A stretch of 64,000 bases of DNA, taken from contig NZ_LMQI01000001.1 in the NCBI RefSeq assembly GCF_001424125.1, forward strand, positions 709,688 through 773,687. The letters run 5' to 3'. Origin of the DNA: Cellulomonas sp. Leaf395 (GTDB lineage: Bacteria > Actinomycetota > Actinomycetes > Actinomycetales > Cellulomonadaceae). Made by a program: the position numbers and the translations under genes. This document shows positions 24,676 through 34,670 of the stretch, in pieces. Below the pieces are notes generated by a model. It was not told where the DNA came from and ran no database searches. It worked only from the letters and a program-made list of their open reading frames with translations. Position 1 is the stretch's first letter; each line of letters opens with the position of its first letter.

Positions 24676-27474
24676 TCATCGCTCGCCCACCCGGAGCACC
24701 TCGCCCAGCCGGTCCCGCCGACGGACCGCCGACTCGACGCCCACCGCGACCGCGAGAGCGCCCAGCACCACCACGGTCGCCCCGACGATCGGGACCCAGG
24801 TGACCTGCAGCGCTGCCGCCGCCGGGTGGCCGGTGAGCAGGTCGAGCCCCAGGGCACCGGTGAGCACCCAGGGGACCGCGATACCGATCGCCGTCCCGGC
24901 GAGCACCGCGGCGAGCGCCAACGGGGCCAGCTCACCGAACGTCATCGCGCGAGCGGTCCGCGCGTCCAGGCCGAGCGTCCGCAACGCCGACAGCGTGCGG
25001 CCGCGCTCGCGACTCGTCGCCACGACGGTGAGGACCAGCCCCAGCACCGCGTAGCCCGCGAGGACCAGACCGGTCGCCACGAGCAGGGCCAGCATGCCCG
25101 CGTTGAGAGGCGACGCCCGCCACGTGCTCAGCCACTCGTCGTGCTCGGTGACGGTGATGCCGGGCGTGTCGGTCAGTCCCGCGGCACCGACGGCCGCAGC
25201 CGCCCCGGGGCCGTCCACCCAGGTCGTCGTGCTGACCAGCTCGTCACCCGATGCTGCGCTGAACGCACCGCGATCGACGACGACGACACCGTCGGCTTCC
25301 GACAGCGTCGAGGACGCCGACGGCACGACCGGCGGATGGTCGGCGGTGCCGACGACGCGGAGGCCGACGAACGCCTGAGCTCCCATGAGCGCCGGTGTGA
25401 TGAGCGCCGCCGTGCTCTGCAGCGACGGCGAGATCAGCGCCGGGACGCCGTCTCCGCTCGCGGACCCGAGCTCGGCCAGGCCGGGGTCGATCGGGCGGTC
25501 GTGGGCGGCGAGGATCTGCGCGAGGTCGGCCGAGTCCACGAGCAGCACCTGCGCCTTGACCCCGCTGGACCGGCCGAACGTCCGCTCGCTGAGGGCGGTG
25601 GCCCCGGCGACGCCGGTCACGCCGGGTGCGTCCCGCAGGGCGGCGACGACGGACGGGTCGAGAGACCCGTCGACGCGGACCTGGGCTCCGACGACGATGT
25701 CCGCGGCGGTGCGCTGACCGGTGGTGACGGTCACGGCCGTGGTGCCGCAGAAGACGACGAGGGCGATGGAGATCGTCAGGCTGAGCAGCGGGACCCGGGT
25801 GCCGGACGTGCGGCCTGCTCGGGCGGTCGCGACCACAGGCACGAGCCCCCGTCGACGGGACGCGATCCCGGACAGGGCGCGCAGAACGGGCGGGAGTGCC
25901 CGGGCGACCAGGACGGTCGCGGCGCAGGCGAGCAGCACCGGTGTCGCGGCCAGGAGGAGGTCGACGCCGCCCGTGGCGGTCTGCACGAGCCCACGTCCCC
26001 GCGCAGACACCAGCGCAGCGGCGGCGATCGCGACGATCGCGAGCTCGGCGGTGAGGCGGCGCACACGGCGCCGGCCGAGCACACGCTCGCGGTCTGCGCG
26101 GTTGGCGGGCAGTCGGCGGCCCGTCCACGCGCCGGCCACGACGACCGCCGCAGCGATCGCGGGCGCGGCTGCGGCGACCACCACGATCACCGCAGCTGTC
26201 ACCCAGCTGCCCCGACGGTCGGGCACGACCAGCCACGCGAGGGCGACGCCGACGGCGGTGGCGAGGGCGACGAGCGGCACGCTCTCCATCAGCGCACGCA
26301 GGGCGACCGAGGCGATCGACGCCCCACGGGCACGCTCGGCGAGCAGGAACGTCTCGCGACGGACCACCAGCAACCGCGCGGCCAGGACGAGCGCGAGCGC
26401 CCCCACCGCCGCGAGGCCGACGAGCAGCACCGACGTCTGAGCCGTCGCGCCGAGGAGGCGCGCGTCGGCGGCCCGCAGCACGATGTCGAGCGAGCTGTCG
26501 ACCGACGGTGTGCGCCCGTCAGAACCCGTCAGCGGACCCGGCCGGGCGATGATCCGCGACACGTCGCGAGCGACCGCCCGGGTGTCCGTGGCGCGCAGCT
26601 CGGCCGGGTCGGCCGGGAACCGGAAGGACATGCTGGTCGACTGACCCGACTGCATCGCGAGCATCGCATCGGGCAGCGAGGCGTCGGAGGCGAGCAGACC
26701 CGCGCGGCCGAGGACCTCGGCGACAGCCGGCGGGGGTTGGAGGTCGAGGAGGTCCGCGTAGGTCGACCACACCGGCGACGTGGCGTCGACGGGCTCGTAC
26801 AGACCTGTCACGACGGCCACGACGTCACCTCGGGTCGGCCCGGTGAGCGGCAGTCGCTGTCCGACGGCGAGGCCGAGCCGGTCCGCGGCAGCGGCCGACA
26901 CCCCGACCTCGACGAGGCGCGGATCCGGCGAGCCCACCTGGTACTCCGGCGACATGCGCGGTTCGATCCCCGACACCCACCGGACGACGGGCTCGGTCGT
27001 CGTCGGTGTGCCGAGGTGCACGAACCGGGTGGTCACCAGGTCGTCTGCGAGTCGCGCGCCGAGCTGCCCGCTCTGGACCGCGGTCACCACGGGACCCGTC
27101 ACGGCTTGGACGGACGCCGGCAGGGACTGTTGCATCACCGTCGCAGCGTTCGCGGCCAACGTTGCCGCGTTGTCGACGCGTGCGGGCTGACCGTTGGCCT
27201 TGACGCCGCCCAGCCCGGGTCCCCGGCCGAACACGGTCACCACGTCCGCAGCCGTTCCGGCGTCCCGGACCGCGCCCTGCACGCCCGCGTCGGCGGTCCG
27301 CAGCACGACCCGGGGAACGGCCAGCGCGATGAGCACCGTGACGGCCAGCACAACCGCGGCCAGCGCGAGCAGCCCGGCGTCCTGGCGGCTCCGTCGGCGT
27401 GCGACGAGGACCGCGTCCCCACTGGTCGAGCGCCAGGTCGTCGCGGCCCGGGCGCGGATCGTGGTCGTGGTCAT
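24676..27474 (-). CDS. FtsX-like ABC transporter permease (large)
   Basis: A 932-residue membrane protein. One transmembrane helix near residues 32-53 precedes a large extracytoplasmic domain. Groups of helices follow around residues 375-480, 530-570 and 605-625, and the C-terminal FtsX unit (about 795-925) ends with VATSRERGRTLSALRTLGLD and three helices. This double-FtsX layout is typical of MacB-like systems that extract or expel substrates rather than import them. ATG 27474 overlaps the stop of the upstream permease gene by 4 bp. The substrate is unknown; neighbouring PadR-MFS genes hint at antimicrobial or envelope stress. Confidence 0.85.
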   Translation of the reverse strand: MTTTTIRARAATTWRSTSGDAVLVARRRSRQDAGLLALAAVVLAVTVLIALAVPRVVLRTADAGVQGAVRDAGTAADVVTVFGRGPGLGGVKANGQPARVDNAATLAANAATVMQQSLPASVQAVTGPVVTAVQSGQLGARLADDLVTTRFVHLGTPTTTEPVVRWVSGIEPRMSPEYQVGSPDPRLVEVGVSAAAADRLGLAVGQRLPLTGPTRGDVVAVVTGLYEPVDATSPVWSTYADLLDLQPPPAVAEVLGRAGLLASDASLPDAMLAMQSGQSTSMSFRFPADPAELRATDTRAVARDVSRIIARPGPLTGSDGRTPSVDSSLDIVLRAADARLLGATAQTSVLLVGLAAVGALALVLAARLLVVRRETFLLAERARGASIASVALRALMESVPLVALATAVGVALAWLVVPDRRGSWVTAAVIVVVAAAAPAIAAAVVVAGAWTGRRLPANRADRERVLGRRRVRRLTAELAIVAIAAAALVSARGRGLVQTATGGVDLLLAATPVLLACAATVLVARALPPVLRALSGIASRRRGLVPVVATARAGRTSGTRVPLLSLTISIALVVFCGTTAVTVTTGQRTAADIVVGAQVRVDGSLDPSVVAALRDAPGVTGVAGATALSERTFGRSSGVKAQVLLVDSADLAQILAAHDRPIDPGLAELGSASGDGVPALISPSLQSTAALITPALMGAQAFVGLRVVGTADHPPVVPSASSTLSEADGVVVVDRGAFSAASGDELVSTTTWVDGPGAAAAVGAAGLTDTPGITVTEHDEWLSTWRASPLNAGMLALLVATGLVLAGYAVLGLVLTVVATSRERGRTLSALRTLGLDARTARAMTFGELAPLALAAVLAGTAIGIAVPWVLTGALGLDLLTGHPAAAALQVTWVPIVGATVVVLGALAVAVGVESAVRRRDRLGEVLRVGER

Positions 27475-30400
27475 CGCTCGTCCCCCAGCCGCAGGAGCTC
27501 GCCAGAGGCTCGGCGCAGCAGCGAGTTCGTGGTGAGTGCGACGGCACCGCCGACCAGCACCACGAGCACGACGACCAGCGTCGCCTGCGTGAACCACGGC
27601 CACTGCACGATCACCACGGGAACGGGCCGCCCGCCCTCCGCGGACACCGTGACCAGCGGGGAGACCACCTGGCTCAGCACCGCGCCGAGGGTGAGTCCGG
27701 CCACCAGGCCCAGCACACCGAGGATCCCGTGCTCGACCAGCACCGACCGGACGAGGCCGGACCGCGAGGTGCCGAGAGCCTGCAGCCTGGCCAGCTCGAG
27801 CCGGCGGGTGCGCACCGCGACGGTGGCGCTCATGGCGAACCCGGCGACCGCGAGCGTCACGGCGGCGACCGTCACGATCCACAGAGCCGCCTGCACGCCG
27901 ATCCGCAACGGACCGTCGGTGGCCACCGCGCGGGCGGTCACGCGGTCGACGGCCACGCCGAGCTCCTCCTGGCGGATCTGCTCCATCAGCGCAGGGGCGC
28001 TCGCGTCGGCGACCTGGAGCCACCACTCGTCGAGCAGCGGGCTCGTCGACGAGCCGAGCAAGGCCGCGCGCGTCAGCAGGTCGCGGTCGACCAGCACCGC
28101 CGCGCCCGTCGGCAGGCCGGGCAGGTAGGCAACCTCCCGCTCGACGACCACCGGGACGCGGACACCCCCCAGGTCGAGCTCGAGCTCGTCGCCCACCTCG
28201 ACGGCGAACGCGGCCATGAGCGTGTCGGTCACGACGGCCGGGAGGGGCCCCGGCAGGGGGAACGTCGCGGCGGCGAACCCGGTCCGACCGAGGAGGACCT
28301 CGAGACGGTCGAGCCCGCCCGAGACGCGCAGGACCTCGTCGTCGGTCCTGGCCGACAGCAGGGGCCGGTTGTTGTTCTCCTGCAGCGCGCCCTGCACGGT
28401 CCAGGGGGCGGCGGTGAGCACGACCGGGGTGACGGTGTCCGTGGTGGCTCCTGCGGGTCGTTCGACGGCACGCAGGTCTCGGACGGTCACGTCGAGCCGC
28501 GCGTCGGACACTCCGCCAGCGAACGCGGTGCCGGGGTCGGTGGAGTCGGGGAGGAGCTGCGCGACGATCCCGACCAGCGTCAGGCCGGGGGCGGTGGCCG
28601 GCAGCGTGGCAGCGACGTCGTCGGCCGTCCCGACGACCGGGATCGGTGGCAGCTCCACCGGGGTGCGGGTCCCGAGCGGGTCCTCCACGACCAGGCTCAC
28701 CAGGAGCACTCCCGCCACGGCGGGGGACAGGTCGCTCTCGATGTCGACGAGGAGGCTGCTGGGGGAGCCGGCGAGCGCAATACCGGTCGCAGGTTCGGTC
28801 GGGTGCAGCGGAGCCGCGATGGTGTCCCACGACGGCGAGATCCGGCCACGCAGGAGGGCGTCGGACTGCGTGGTGTCCAGCGCGAGGAGGTCGACGCTGC
28901 GACCACGGCTCTCGTCCGGGGTGTCGGCGGGATGTCCCACGATCGCCGACCGGAACGTCACCGGGCTGCTGGCCTGCGCGTCGGCGAGGTCGTTGACGGC
29001 GCTCGCCTGGGTGATGCCCGAGCCGGCCATGCGGTCCAGGCGCACGTCGGTCCCGACGGCGAGGTCGACCTGGTCGCCCTGGGACGTCCGCCACGTGCTG
29101 AGGAAGGCCTGCGAGAACGTGCCGACCGCCAGTGCGAGCGTGAGCAGGAGCACCGCGCCGGCTGCTCGCCCGGGCCGTCGACCGACCTCCCACGCGGCGA
29201 GCGGCGACACGAGTGACCGGCTCCGGGCCGCCATCCGCTCCCCGGTACGCGCGACCAGGGGCAGCAGCCGCAGCGCCAGGACGGCACCGGCGAGCAGCAC
29301 GAGGGCAGGTGCGACGACCAGCACCAGGTCGAGTCGTCCGGAGCCCGCATCGAGGACCGGCGAGCGGTAGGCGCGGAGCTGCCACACCGCGAGCCCCGCC
29401 AGCACCAGGAGCGCGAGGTCGGCACCGGAGCGCGCGAGCCCGCCGCGACGGTCCTGCCGGACCAGCTGCTGCTCGGCGTCGACGACGCTGCCCCGGCGTC
29501 GCAGGAGCGGTCCGAGGAGCACGCCGGCGAGCACGAAGGACGAGACGGCGCAGGTGATCCACAGGGACGGGGGGCGACCCGGGTCGTGGTGCAGCCCCGC
29601 CTCGTCGAGGGGACCCACGGAGGTGATCGCCTGGAACAGCAGGCCGGCCAGCCACGGAGACACGAGCGTGGTGACCAGGGCGACCGCTGCCGCCTCGAGC
29701 GCTGCTAGTCCCAGCAGCTGCCGCCCGGACGCTCCGCGCGACGACATGAGGGTCTGCTCGGGCGCTCGGCGGTCGGCGAGCAGGCGCGCGGCGAGCAGGA
29801 GGACGGTGACCGCGAGCACGACGAGCATGAGGCCGACGATGACGAGGCTGACGCGGGTCACCGCCAGGTTGGCCTGCGCCACGTCGATCGTCGTGGCCAG
29901 CCGTGAGGTGAGCACGCCCGAGGTGGTGACGTCGTCGGTGGCGCCGACCAGGGCGGCCTGAGCGGTGTCGAGACGGCCGCGCAGGGCGGCGATCGCTCCC
30001 GGCGGGCTGTCCACCAGCTGGGGGGATGCGATCAGGGTCGCGATCCCGACCGAACCCGGGTCGGTGAGGGTGCCCGGCGCGACGACGAACGGTCCCCAGG
30101 CGTCGGTGGCGAGGAAGCCGAAGCTGTTCGGCACCGGGTACCGGGGATCGTGCTCGGCGCCCAGCAGCAGGTCGTGGGTCCAGACGCCGGCCGGGCCGTC
30201 GAGGTCGTGGATCCCGACGACGACCACCGTGCTGTCGAGGTACGTGGAGTAGCTCTTCACCGGAAGCTCGCTGCCGAGAGTCCATCCGTACGCGTCGGCG
30301 GCGACCTTCGGGACGGAGACCTGGACCCGTCCGCTGTCGTCGCTCGCGGTGGTGGGCCACGCGCCGGCCAGCAGCGTCGCGTTCGACGGCACGTCGGGGT

Positions 30401-30764
30401 AGTCGGCCAGGTACGCGAGCGGCTTGATGCGACCGTCCTCGCCGGTGAGCTGGTACATGGGGGACGTCAGCCACTCGGTCCGCGTCGACGGGACCTCGCC
30501 CAGGAGCTCGTCGAGGTAGGCCTGGCCGGCCGCGGTGGCGCCGACCGGGCCGCCGCTCTCGAGCCTGAGCTCCGCGTCGATGTCGGTGGCCGTCGCCGGT
30601 GCCCGGGTCAGGGCGGTGTCGAGGGCGCGGGTCTCGCTGGTGAACAGCAGGAGGGCGAACGTGCCCAGGAGGCTGGCCCCGATGAGGGCGACGGCCACGA
30701 CCGTCGCCAGGAGCGTCCGCTGCGCGGTGGCGCGGTGGCGCAGGACGCGCAGGCTCCAGCCCAT
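27471..30764 (-). CDS. FtsX-like ABC transporter permease (very large)
   Basis: A 1097-residue membrane protein, first gene of the ABC operon. It opens with RVLRHRATAQRTLLATVVAV and a transmembrane helix, then an extracytoplasmic domain to about residue 300. A block of helices includes LLLAARLLADRRAPEQTLMSS-like FtsX sequence, followed by a second large external domain and a last FtsX unit (AVRTRRLELARLQALGTSRS with three following helices). With the 932-residue partner it should form the membrane heterodimer driven by the two ATPases. ATG 30764 has GAGGAGG 4-5 nt upstream. The promoter region is shared with padR. Confidence 0.85.
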   Translation of the reverse strand: MGWSLRVLRHRATAQRTLLATVVAVALIGASLLGTFALLLFTSETRALDTALTRAPATATDIDAELRLESGGPVGATAAGQAYLDELLGEVPSTRTEWLTSPMYQLTGEDGRIKPLAYLADYPDVPSNATLLAGAWPTTASDDSGRVQVSVPKVAADAYGWTLGSELPVKSYSTYLDSTVVVVGIHDLDGPAGVWTHDLLLGAEHDPRYPVPNSFGFLATDAWGPFVVAPGTLTDPGSVGIATLIASPQLVDSPPGAIAALRGRLDTAQAALVGATDDVTTSGVLTSRLATTIDVAQANLAVTRVSLVIVGLMLVVLAVTVLLLAARLLADRRAPEQTLMSSRGASGRQLLGLAALEAAAVALVTTLVSPWLAGLLFQAITSVGPLDEAGLHHDPGRPPSLWITCAVSSFVLAGVLLGPLLRRRGSVVDAEQQLVRQDRRGGLARSGADLALLVLAGLAVWQLRAYRSPVLDAGSGRLDLVLVVAPALVLLAGAVLALRLLPLVARTGERMAARSRSLVSPLAAWEVGRRPGRAAGAVLLLTLALAVGTFSQAFLSTWRTSQGDQVDLAVGTDVRLDRMAGSGITQASAVNDLADAQASSPVTFRSAIVGHPADTPDESRGRSVDLLALDTTQSDALLRGRISPSWDTIAAPLHPTEPATGIALAGSPSSLLVDIESDLSPAVAGVLLVSLVVEDPLGTRTPVELPPIPVVGTADDVAATLPATAPGLTLVGIVAQLLPDSTDPGTAFAGGVSDARLDVTVRDLRAVERPAGATTDTVTPVVLTAAPWTVQGALQENNNRPLLSARTDDEVLRVSGGLDRLEVLLGRTGFAAATFPLPGPLPAVVTDTLMAAFAVEVGDELELDLGGVRVPVVVEREVAYLPGLPTGAAVLVDRDLLTRAALLGSSTSPLLDEWWLQVADASAPALMEQIRQEELGVAVDRVTARAVATDGPLRIGVQAALWIVTVAAVTLAVAGFAMSATVAVRTRRLELARLQALGTSRSGLVRSVLVEHGILGVLGLVAGLTLGAVLSQVVSPLVTVSAEGGRPVPVVIVQWPWFTQATLVVVLVVLVGGAVALTTNSLLRRASGELLRLGDER

Positions 30765-30852
30765 CTGACCTCCTCGTCCCCGAGCGCAGGCGCGACCGAT
30801 GTCGGACGGCAGTGCGCGGCCCGGTGATCGTATGGGAGCCGCGCTGGACGAG

Positions 30853-30936
30853 TGGGAGCGATCCCAAAGTTGTGATCGAACCGATACGAACGGGCTAGCC
30901 ATGGCACATTCCCAAGGGTATATTCCGATCGGAATA
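30853..30936. promoter_or_regulatory. Divergent promoter region between the ABC operon and padR
   Basis: A perfect 16-bp palindrome TATTCCGATCGGAATA (30921-30936) overlaps the start-site side of a TATATT -10 box (30919-30924) for padR, as expected for an autorepressor site. A second dyad TGGGA-GCGA-TCCCA (30853-30866) differs at one base from the CelR/CebR operator consensus TGGGAGCGCTCCCA known from cellulolytic actinobacteria. Confidence 0.6.
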
Positions 30937-30956
30937 ATTGCCCTGGAGGTGGAGAA

Positions 30957-31589
30957 GTGGCCGAACTCTCGGCTGTCGCGGTGCTCGTGCTCGGACTCCT
31001 GCACGAGCAGCCGATGCACCCGTACCAGCTGCACCAGACACTGGTGGAGCGCGGCGACACCCGGATCGTCCGAGTCAACCCCGGCGCGGTCTACCACGGC
31101 GTCGAGCGGCTCGGACGCGACGGCCTGGTCGAGGTGGTCGGCACCGACCGCACCGGCAAGCGCCCGGAGCGCACGACGTACCGGATCACCGACGCCGGCC
31201 GCGCCGAGTTCGCTACCCGGCTCACGAGCCTGCTCGGCGACGAGCACCCCGCCTACCCGCTCTTCACGGTCGGCCTGGCCGAGGCCAACGAGCTGCCCGC
31301 CGACGCGGTCGTCGCGCAGCTGGTCCGTCGACGGGACCGCAAGGACGCCCACCGGGACCGACTCGCCGCGTCCTACGACTCGCTCTCCCGGCTCGGCCTA
31401 CCCCGGCGCTACCTCCTCGACGTCGAGCACGACCTGGCGACCCTGCGCGCCGAGATCGACTGGCTCGACCGCACCATCACCGAGCTGCAGACCGGCGCAC
31501 TCGACTGGACCAGCCCGATCCCCGACTCGTTCCACGACGCAAGACGCGCACAGCGCGCCCTCGATCCACTCCCGAAGGACAACTCATGA
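30957..31589 (+). CDS. PadR family transcriptional regulator
   Basis: A 210-residue PadR repressor. The winged-helix N-terminus has VLVLGLLHEQPMHPYQLHQ and NPGAVYHGVERLGRDGLVE, with the wing RPERTTYRITDAGR. The C-terminal half is a long helical, coiled-coil dimerisation domain (VAQLVRRRDRKDAHRDRL). The start is GTG with GGAGG about 8 nt upstream. Its TGA overlaps the MFS exporter ATG by 4 bp, so it co-regulates the pump, as LmrR/PadR proteins do. Its likely operator is the 16-bp palindrome 20 bp upstream, which may also influence the divergent ABC operon. Confidence 0.92.
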   Translation: MAELSAVAVLVLGLLHEQPMHPYQLHQTLVERGDTRIVRVNPGAVYHGVERLGRDGLVEVVGTDRTGKRPERTTYRITDAGRAEFATRLTSLLGDEHPAYPLFTVGLAEANELPADAVVAQLVRRRDRKDAHRDRLAASYDSLSRLGLPRRYLLDVEHDLATLRAEIDWLDRTITELQTGALDWTSPIPDSFHDARRAQRALDPLPKDNS

Positions 31590-33202
31590 GCTCTGAGCAG
31601 CCTCGCGCGCTCGTCGACCTGCACGGACGCAGTCCGTGGAGCATCCTGCCCGCCCTCTGCCTGGGCTTCTTCATGATCATGGTCGACACCACGATCGTGA
31701 ACATCGCCATCCCGTCGCTGGTCTCGGCGTTCGACGCCGACCTCACCGAGGTCGGCTGGGTGAACAGCGCCTACCTGCTGACGTTCGCCACTCTGCTGCT
31801 GGTCACCGGCCGGTTGGGTGACCGGTTCGGGCCGCGACCCGTCTTCGTCCTCGGGCTCGTCGTCTTCACCGTGACGTCGCTGCTCTGCGGCCTGTCGGGG
31901 TCGATCGAGATGCTCATCGCCGCCCGTGCGCTCCAGGGCGTCGGCGCCGCGCTGATGACGCCGCAGACGATGTCGATGATCACGCGGGTCTTCCCGCCGC
32001 AGAAGCGTGGCGCGGCGATGGGGCTGTGGGGTGCCGTCGCCGGCATCGCGACCATCACCGGCCCGGTGCTCGGCGGTCTGCTGGTCCAGACCGTCGGCTG
32101 GGAGTGGATCTTCTACGTCAACATCCCCGTCGGCGTGGTCGCGCTCGTGCTCGCGCTGCGGACCCTGCCCACCCTGCCGACGGCCAACCGGTCGTTCGAC
32201 GGTGTCGGCGTCCTGCTGTCCGTGCTCGGCATGTTCCTCGTCGTGTTCGGCATCCAGGAGGGGGCCACGTACGACTGGGGCACCATCACCGGACCGATCA
32301 CCGTGTGGGGCGTCGTCGGCGCCGGGGTGCTCGTGCTCGTCGGCTTCGTGCTCTGGCAGCGCCACCGCGGCAGCGACGCGCTGCTGCCGCTGACCCTGTT
32401 CCACAGCCGCAACTTCTCGCTGTCCAACGTGGCCGGCGGAGCGGTGACCTTCGCGATGATCGGCATCTTCTTCCCGTTCACGCTGTTCCTGCAGGAGGTG
32501 CTCGGCCTGAGCCCGCTGGACGCGGCGCTCGTCGGGCTGCCGGGCTCGCTGCTGTCCGGCGTCGTCGCCCCGTTCGCTGGGCGGCTGTCGGACAAGGTCG
32601 CCGGTAAGTGGGTCGTCGCCAGCGGGTTCGCCATCCTCTGCGTCGCGATCACCTGGCTCGCGCTCGCCGTCCAGCCGGACGCGCCGGTGTGGCACCTCGT
32701 CCTGCCGATGACCCTCTTCGGCATCGGCACCGGTGCGCTCTTCTCCCCGCTGGCCAACCTGGCCACCTCGGGCCTGGACGGCCGCACCGCGGGCGCCGGC
32801 GCGGGAGCGTTCAACACGACCCGGCAGATCGGCGGCGTCATCGGCTCCGCCGCCATCGTCGCGATGCTCACCTCGCGGCTCGCGGTCACCATCCCGGCCG
32901 CCGCCGAGGCTGCCGCCGACCAGGTGCCCGAGCAGTTCCGGCAGTCGTTCGTCGACGGGTTCGCGTCGGGGAGCTTTGCCGGCGGGGCAGCCCCGCAGCT
33001 GCCGTCCTCGGTGCCGACCGACGTCGCCGCGCAGATCGGGCAGGTCGCGCAGCAGGCGGTGCACTCCGGGTTCGCCACCGCGGTCTCGCAGACGATGCTG
33101 CTCACGGTCGTCGTGCTGGTGCTGGGGCTGGTCTCCAGCCTGGCCATGAAGGGCGGCCGCCCGGTGCACGCCGCCCCCGAGAAGGTCGCCGTCACGGTCT
33201 GA
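31586..33202 (+). CDS. MFS drug exporter, DHA2 (EmrB/QacA) family
   Basis: A 538-residue proton-driven multidrug efflux protein with about 14 hydrophobic segments. Visible family motifs are FFMIMVDTTIVNIAIP in TM1 (acidic residue typical of cation substrates), motif A GRLGDRFGPRPVF, motif B RALQGVGAALMTP, motif C GPVLGGLL and the later GAGAGAFNTTRQIGGVIGSA. The large loop before the last helix (about 435-490) is external. It is translationally coupled to padR, so expression is probably induced by the pump's own substrates. A strong terminator follows. Confidence 0.93.
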   Translation: MSSEQPRALVDLHGRSPWSILPALCLGFFMIMVDTTIVNIAIPSLVSAFDADLTEVGWVNSAYLLTFATLLLVTGRLGDRFGPRPVFVLGLVVFTVTSLLCGLSGSIEMLIAARALQGVGAALMTPQTMSMITRVFPPQKRGAAMGLWGAVAGIATITGPVLGGLLVQTVGWEWIFYVNIPVGVVALVLALRTLPTLPTANRSFDGVGVLLSVLGMFLVVFGIQEGATYDWGTITGPITVWGVVGAGVLVLVGFVLWQRHRGSDALLPLTLFHSRNFSLSNVAGGAVTFAMIGIFFPFTLFLQEVLGLSPLDAALVGLPGSLLSGVVAPFAGRLSDKVAGKWVVASGFAILCVAITWLALAVQPDAPVWHLVLPMTLFGIGTGALFSPLANLATSGLDGRTAGAGAGAFNTTRQIGGVIGSAAIVAMLTSRLAVTIPAAAEAAADQVPEQFRQSFVDGFASGSFAGGAAPQLPSSVPTDVAAQIGQVAQQAVHSGFATAVSQTMLLTVVVLVLGLVSSLAMKGGRPVHAAPEKVAVTV

Positions 33203-33209
33203 CCGCCGC

Positions 33210-33245
33210 GACGAAGGCCCCGGTCCGTCGACCGGGGCCTTCGTC
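33210..33245. terminator. Bidirectional terminator between the MFS gene and fumC
   Basis: GACGAAGGCCCCGGT (33210-33224) pairs perfectly over 15 bp with 33231-33245 across a 6-nt loop. It lies 7 bp before the convergent fumC stop. Confidence 0.8.
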
Positions 33246-33251
33246 GTCCGC

Positions 33252-34658
33252 TCAGGCGTGCGGCGGCCTCGTCATGCTCAGCACGTCGAGCGCGCTGTCC
33301 AGCTGCTCCTCCGTGACCTCGCCGCGCTCCACGAAGCCGAGGTCGATCACCGCGGCCCGCACCGTGATCCCGTGCTTGACGGCGTGCTTGGCGATCTTCG
33401 CGGCGGCCTCGTACCCGATCACGCGGTTCAGCGGCGTGACGATCGACGGCGACGACTCGGCCAGCGCGCGGGCGCGCTCCACGTTGGCGACGAGCCCGAC
33501 CACCGTCTTGTCCGCGAGCAGCCGCGACGCGCTCGCCAGCAGCCGCACCGACTCGAGCACCCCGGCAGCGATCACGGGGATCTGCACGTTGAGCTCGAAC
33601 GACCCGCTCGCACCGGCCCACGCGACGGTGGCGTCGTTGCCGACGACGCGCGCGGCGACCATGAGCACGGCCTCGGGGATCACCGGGTTGACCTTGCCGG
33701 GCATGATCGACGAGCCCGGCTGCAGGTCGGGGATCGCGATCTCGCCCAGGCCGGTGTTCGGGCCGGAGCCCATCCAGCGCAGGTCGTTGCAGATCTTGGT
33801 GAGGCTGACCGCGATCGTGCGCAGCGCCCCCGACATCTCGACCAGCCCGTCGCGCGAGCTCTGCGCCTCGAAGTGGTCGCGCGCCTCGGTGAGCGGCAGC
33901 CCGGTGTCCTCACGGAGCAGTGCGATCACGCGCTGCGGGAAGCCGGCTGGGGTGTTGATCCCGGTGCCGACCGCGGTGCCGCCCAGGGGGACCTCGGCGG
34001 CGCGGGGGAGCGCCGACTCGAGCCGCTCGATGCCGTACCGGACCGCGGCCGCGTAGCCGCCGAACTCCTGGCCGAGCGTCACCGGGGTGGCGTCCATGAG
34101 GTGCGTGCGGCCGGACTTGACCACCTGCGCCCACTCGACGGACTTCGCCTCGAGCGCCTCGGCCAGGTGCCCCAGCGCGGGGATCAGGTCCCGCACGACG
34201 CCCGCCGTGGCGGCCACGTGCACGGACGTCGGGAACACGTCGTTCGACGACTGGGACGCGTTGACGTGGTCGTTCGGGTGCACGTCGCGCCCGAGGCGCC
34301 GCGTCGCCAGGGTGGCGAGCACCTCGTTGGTGTTCATGTTCGAGCTGGTGCCCGAGCCGGTCTGGTAGACGTCGATGGGGAAGTCACCGTCGTGGGCCCC
34401 GCTCGCGACGTCGTCAGCGGCGGCGACGATGGCGTCCGCGACGTCCTGCTCCAGCACGCCCAGCTCGGCGTTCGCGCGGGCGGCGGCCTTCTTGATGCGG
34501 GCGAGCGCCTCGATGTGGCTGCGTTCGAGGCGGTTGCCGGAGATCGGGAAGTTCTCGACCGCTCGCTGGGTCTGTGCGCGGTAGAGGGCGTCGAGCGGGA
34601 CGCGCACCTCACCCATCGTGTCGTGCTCGATGCGGAACTCAGAAGTCATGCGTGCCAT
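33252..34658 (-). CDS. fumC: Fumarate hydratase, class II
   Basis: A 468-residue iron-independent fumarase that interconverts fumarate and malate in the TCA cycle. It starts [14 protein letters not shown]; substrate-binding motifs [28 protein letters not shown] and [17 protein letters not shown] (catalytic His) are present, as is the superfamily signature [11 protein letters not shown] with the catalytic Ser. Two ATGs, at 34658 and 34649, are possible; a CAGGAT -10-like box 7 nt before the second makes a leaderless start at 34649 plausible. It is downstream of the carbonic anhydrase gene on the same strand (12 bp gap). Confidence 0.96.
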   Translation of the reverse strand: MARMTSEFRIEHDTMGEVRVPLDALYRAQTQRAVENFPISGNRLERSHIEALARIKKAAARANAELGVLEQDVADAIVAAADDVASGAHDGDFPIDVYQTGSGTSSNMNTNEVLATLATRRLGRDVHPNDHVNASQSSNDVFPTSVHVAATAGVVRDLIPALGHLAEALEAKSVEWAQVVKSGRTHLMDATPVTLGQEFGGYAAAVRYGIERLESALPRAAEVPLGGTAVGTGINTPAGFPQRVIALLREDTGLPLTEARDHFEAQSSRDGLVEMSGALRTIAVSLTKICNDLRWMGSGPNTGLGEIAIPDLQPGSSIMPGKVNPVIPEAVLMVAARVVGNDATVAWAGASGSFELNVQIPVIAAGVLESVRLLASASRLLADKTVVGLVANVERARALAESSPSIVTPLNRVIGYEAAAKIAKHAVKHGITVRAAVIDLGFVERGEVTEEQLDSALDVLSMTRPPHA

Positions 34659-34670
34659 CCTGCCGCACGC

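Noticed and set aside
24511..28128. A 1205-codon open frame on the plus strand
   Set aside because: It lies opposite the two FtsX permease genes, is rich in Arg/Pro/Ser without any domain, and results from the GC-skewed third codon positions of the real genes.
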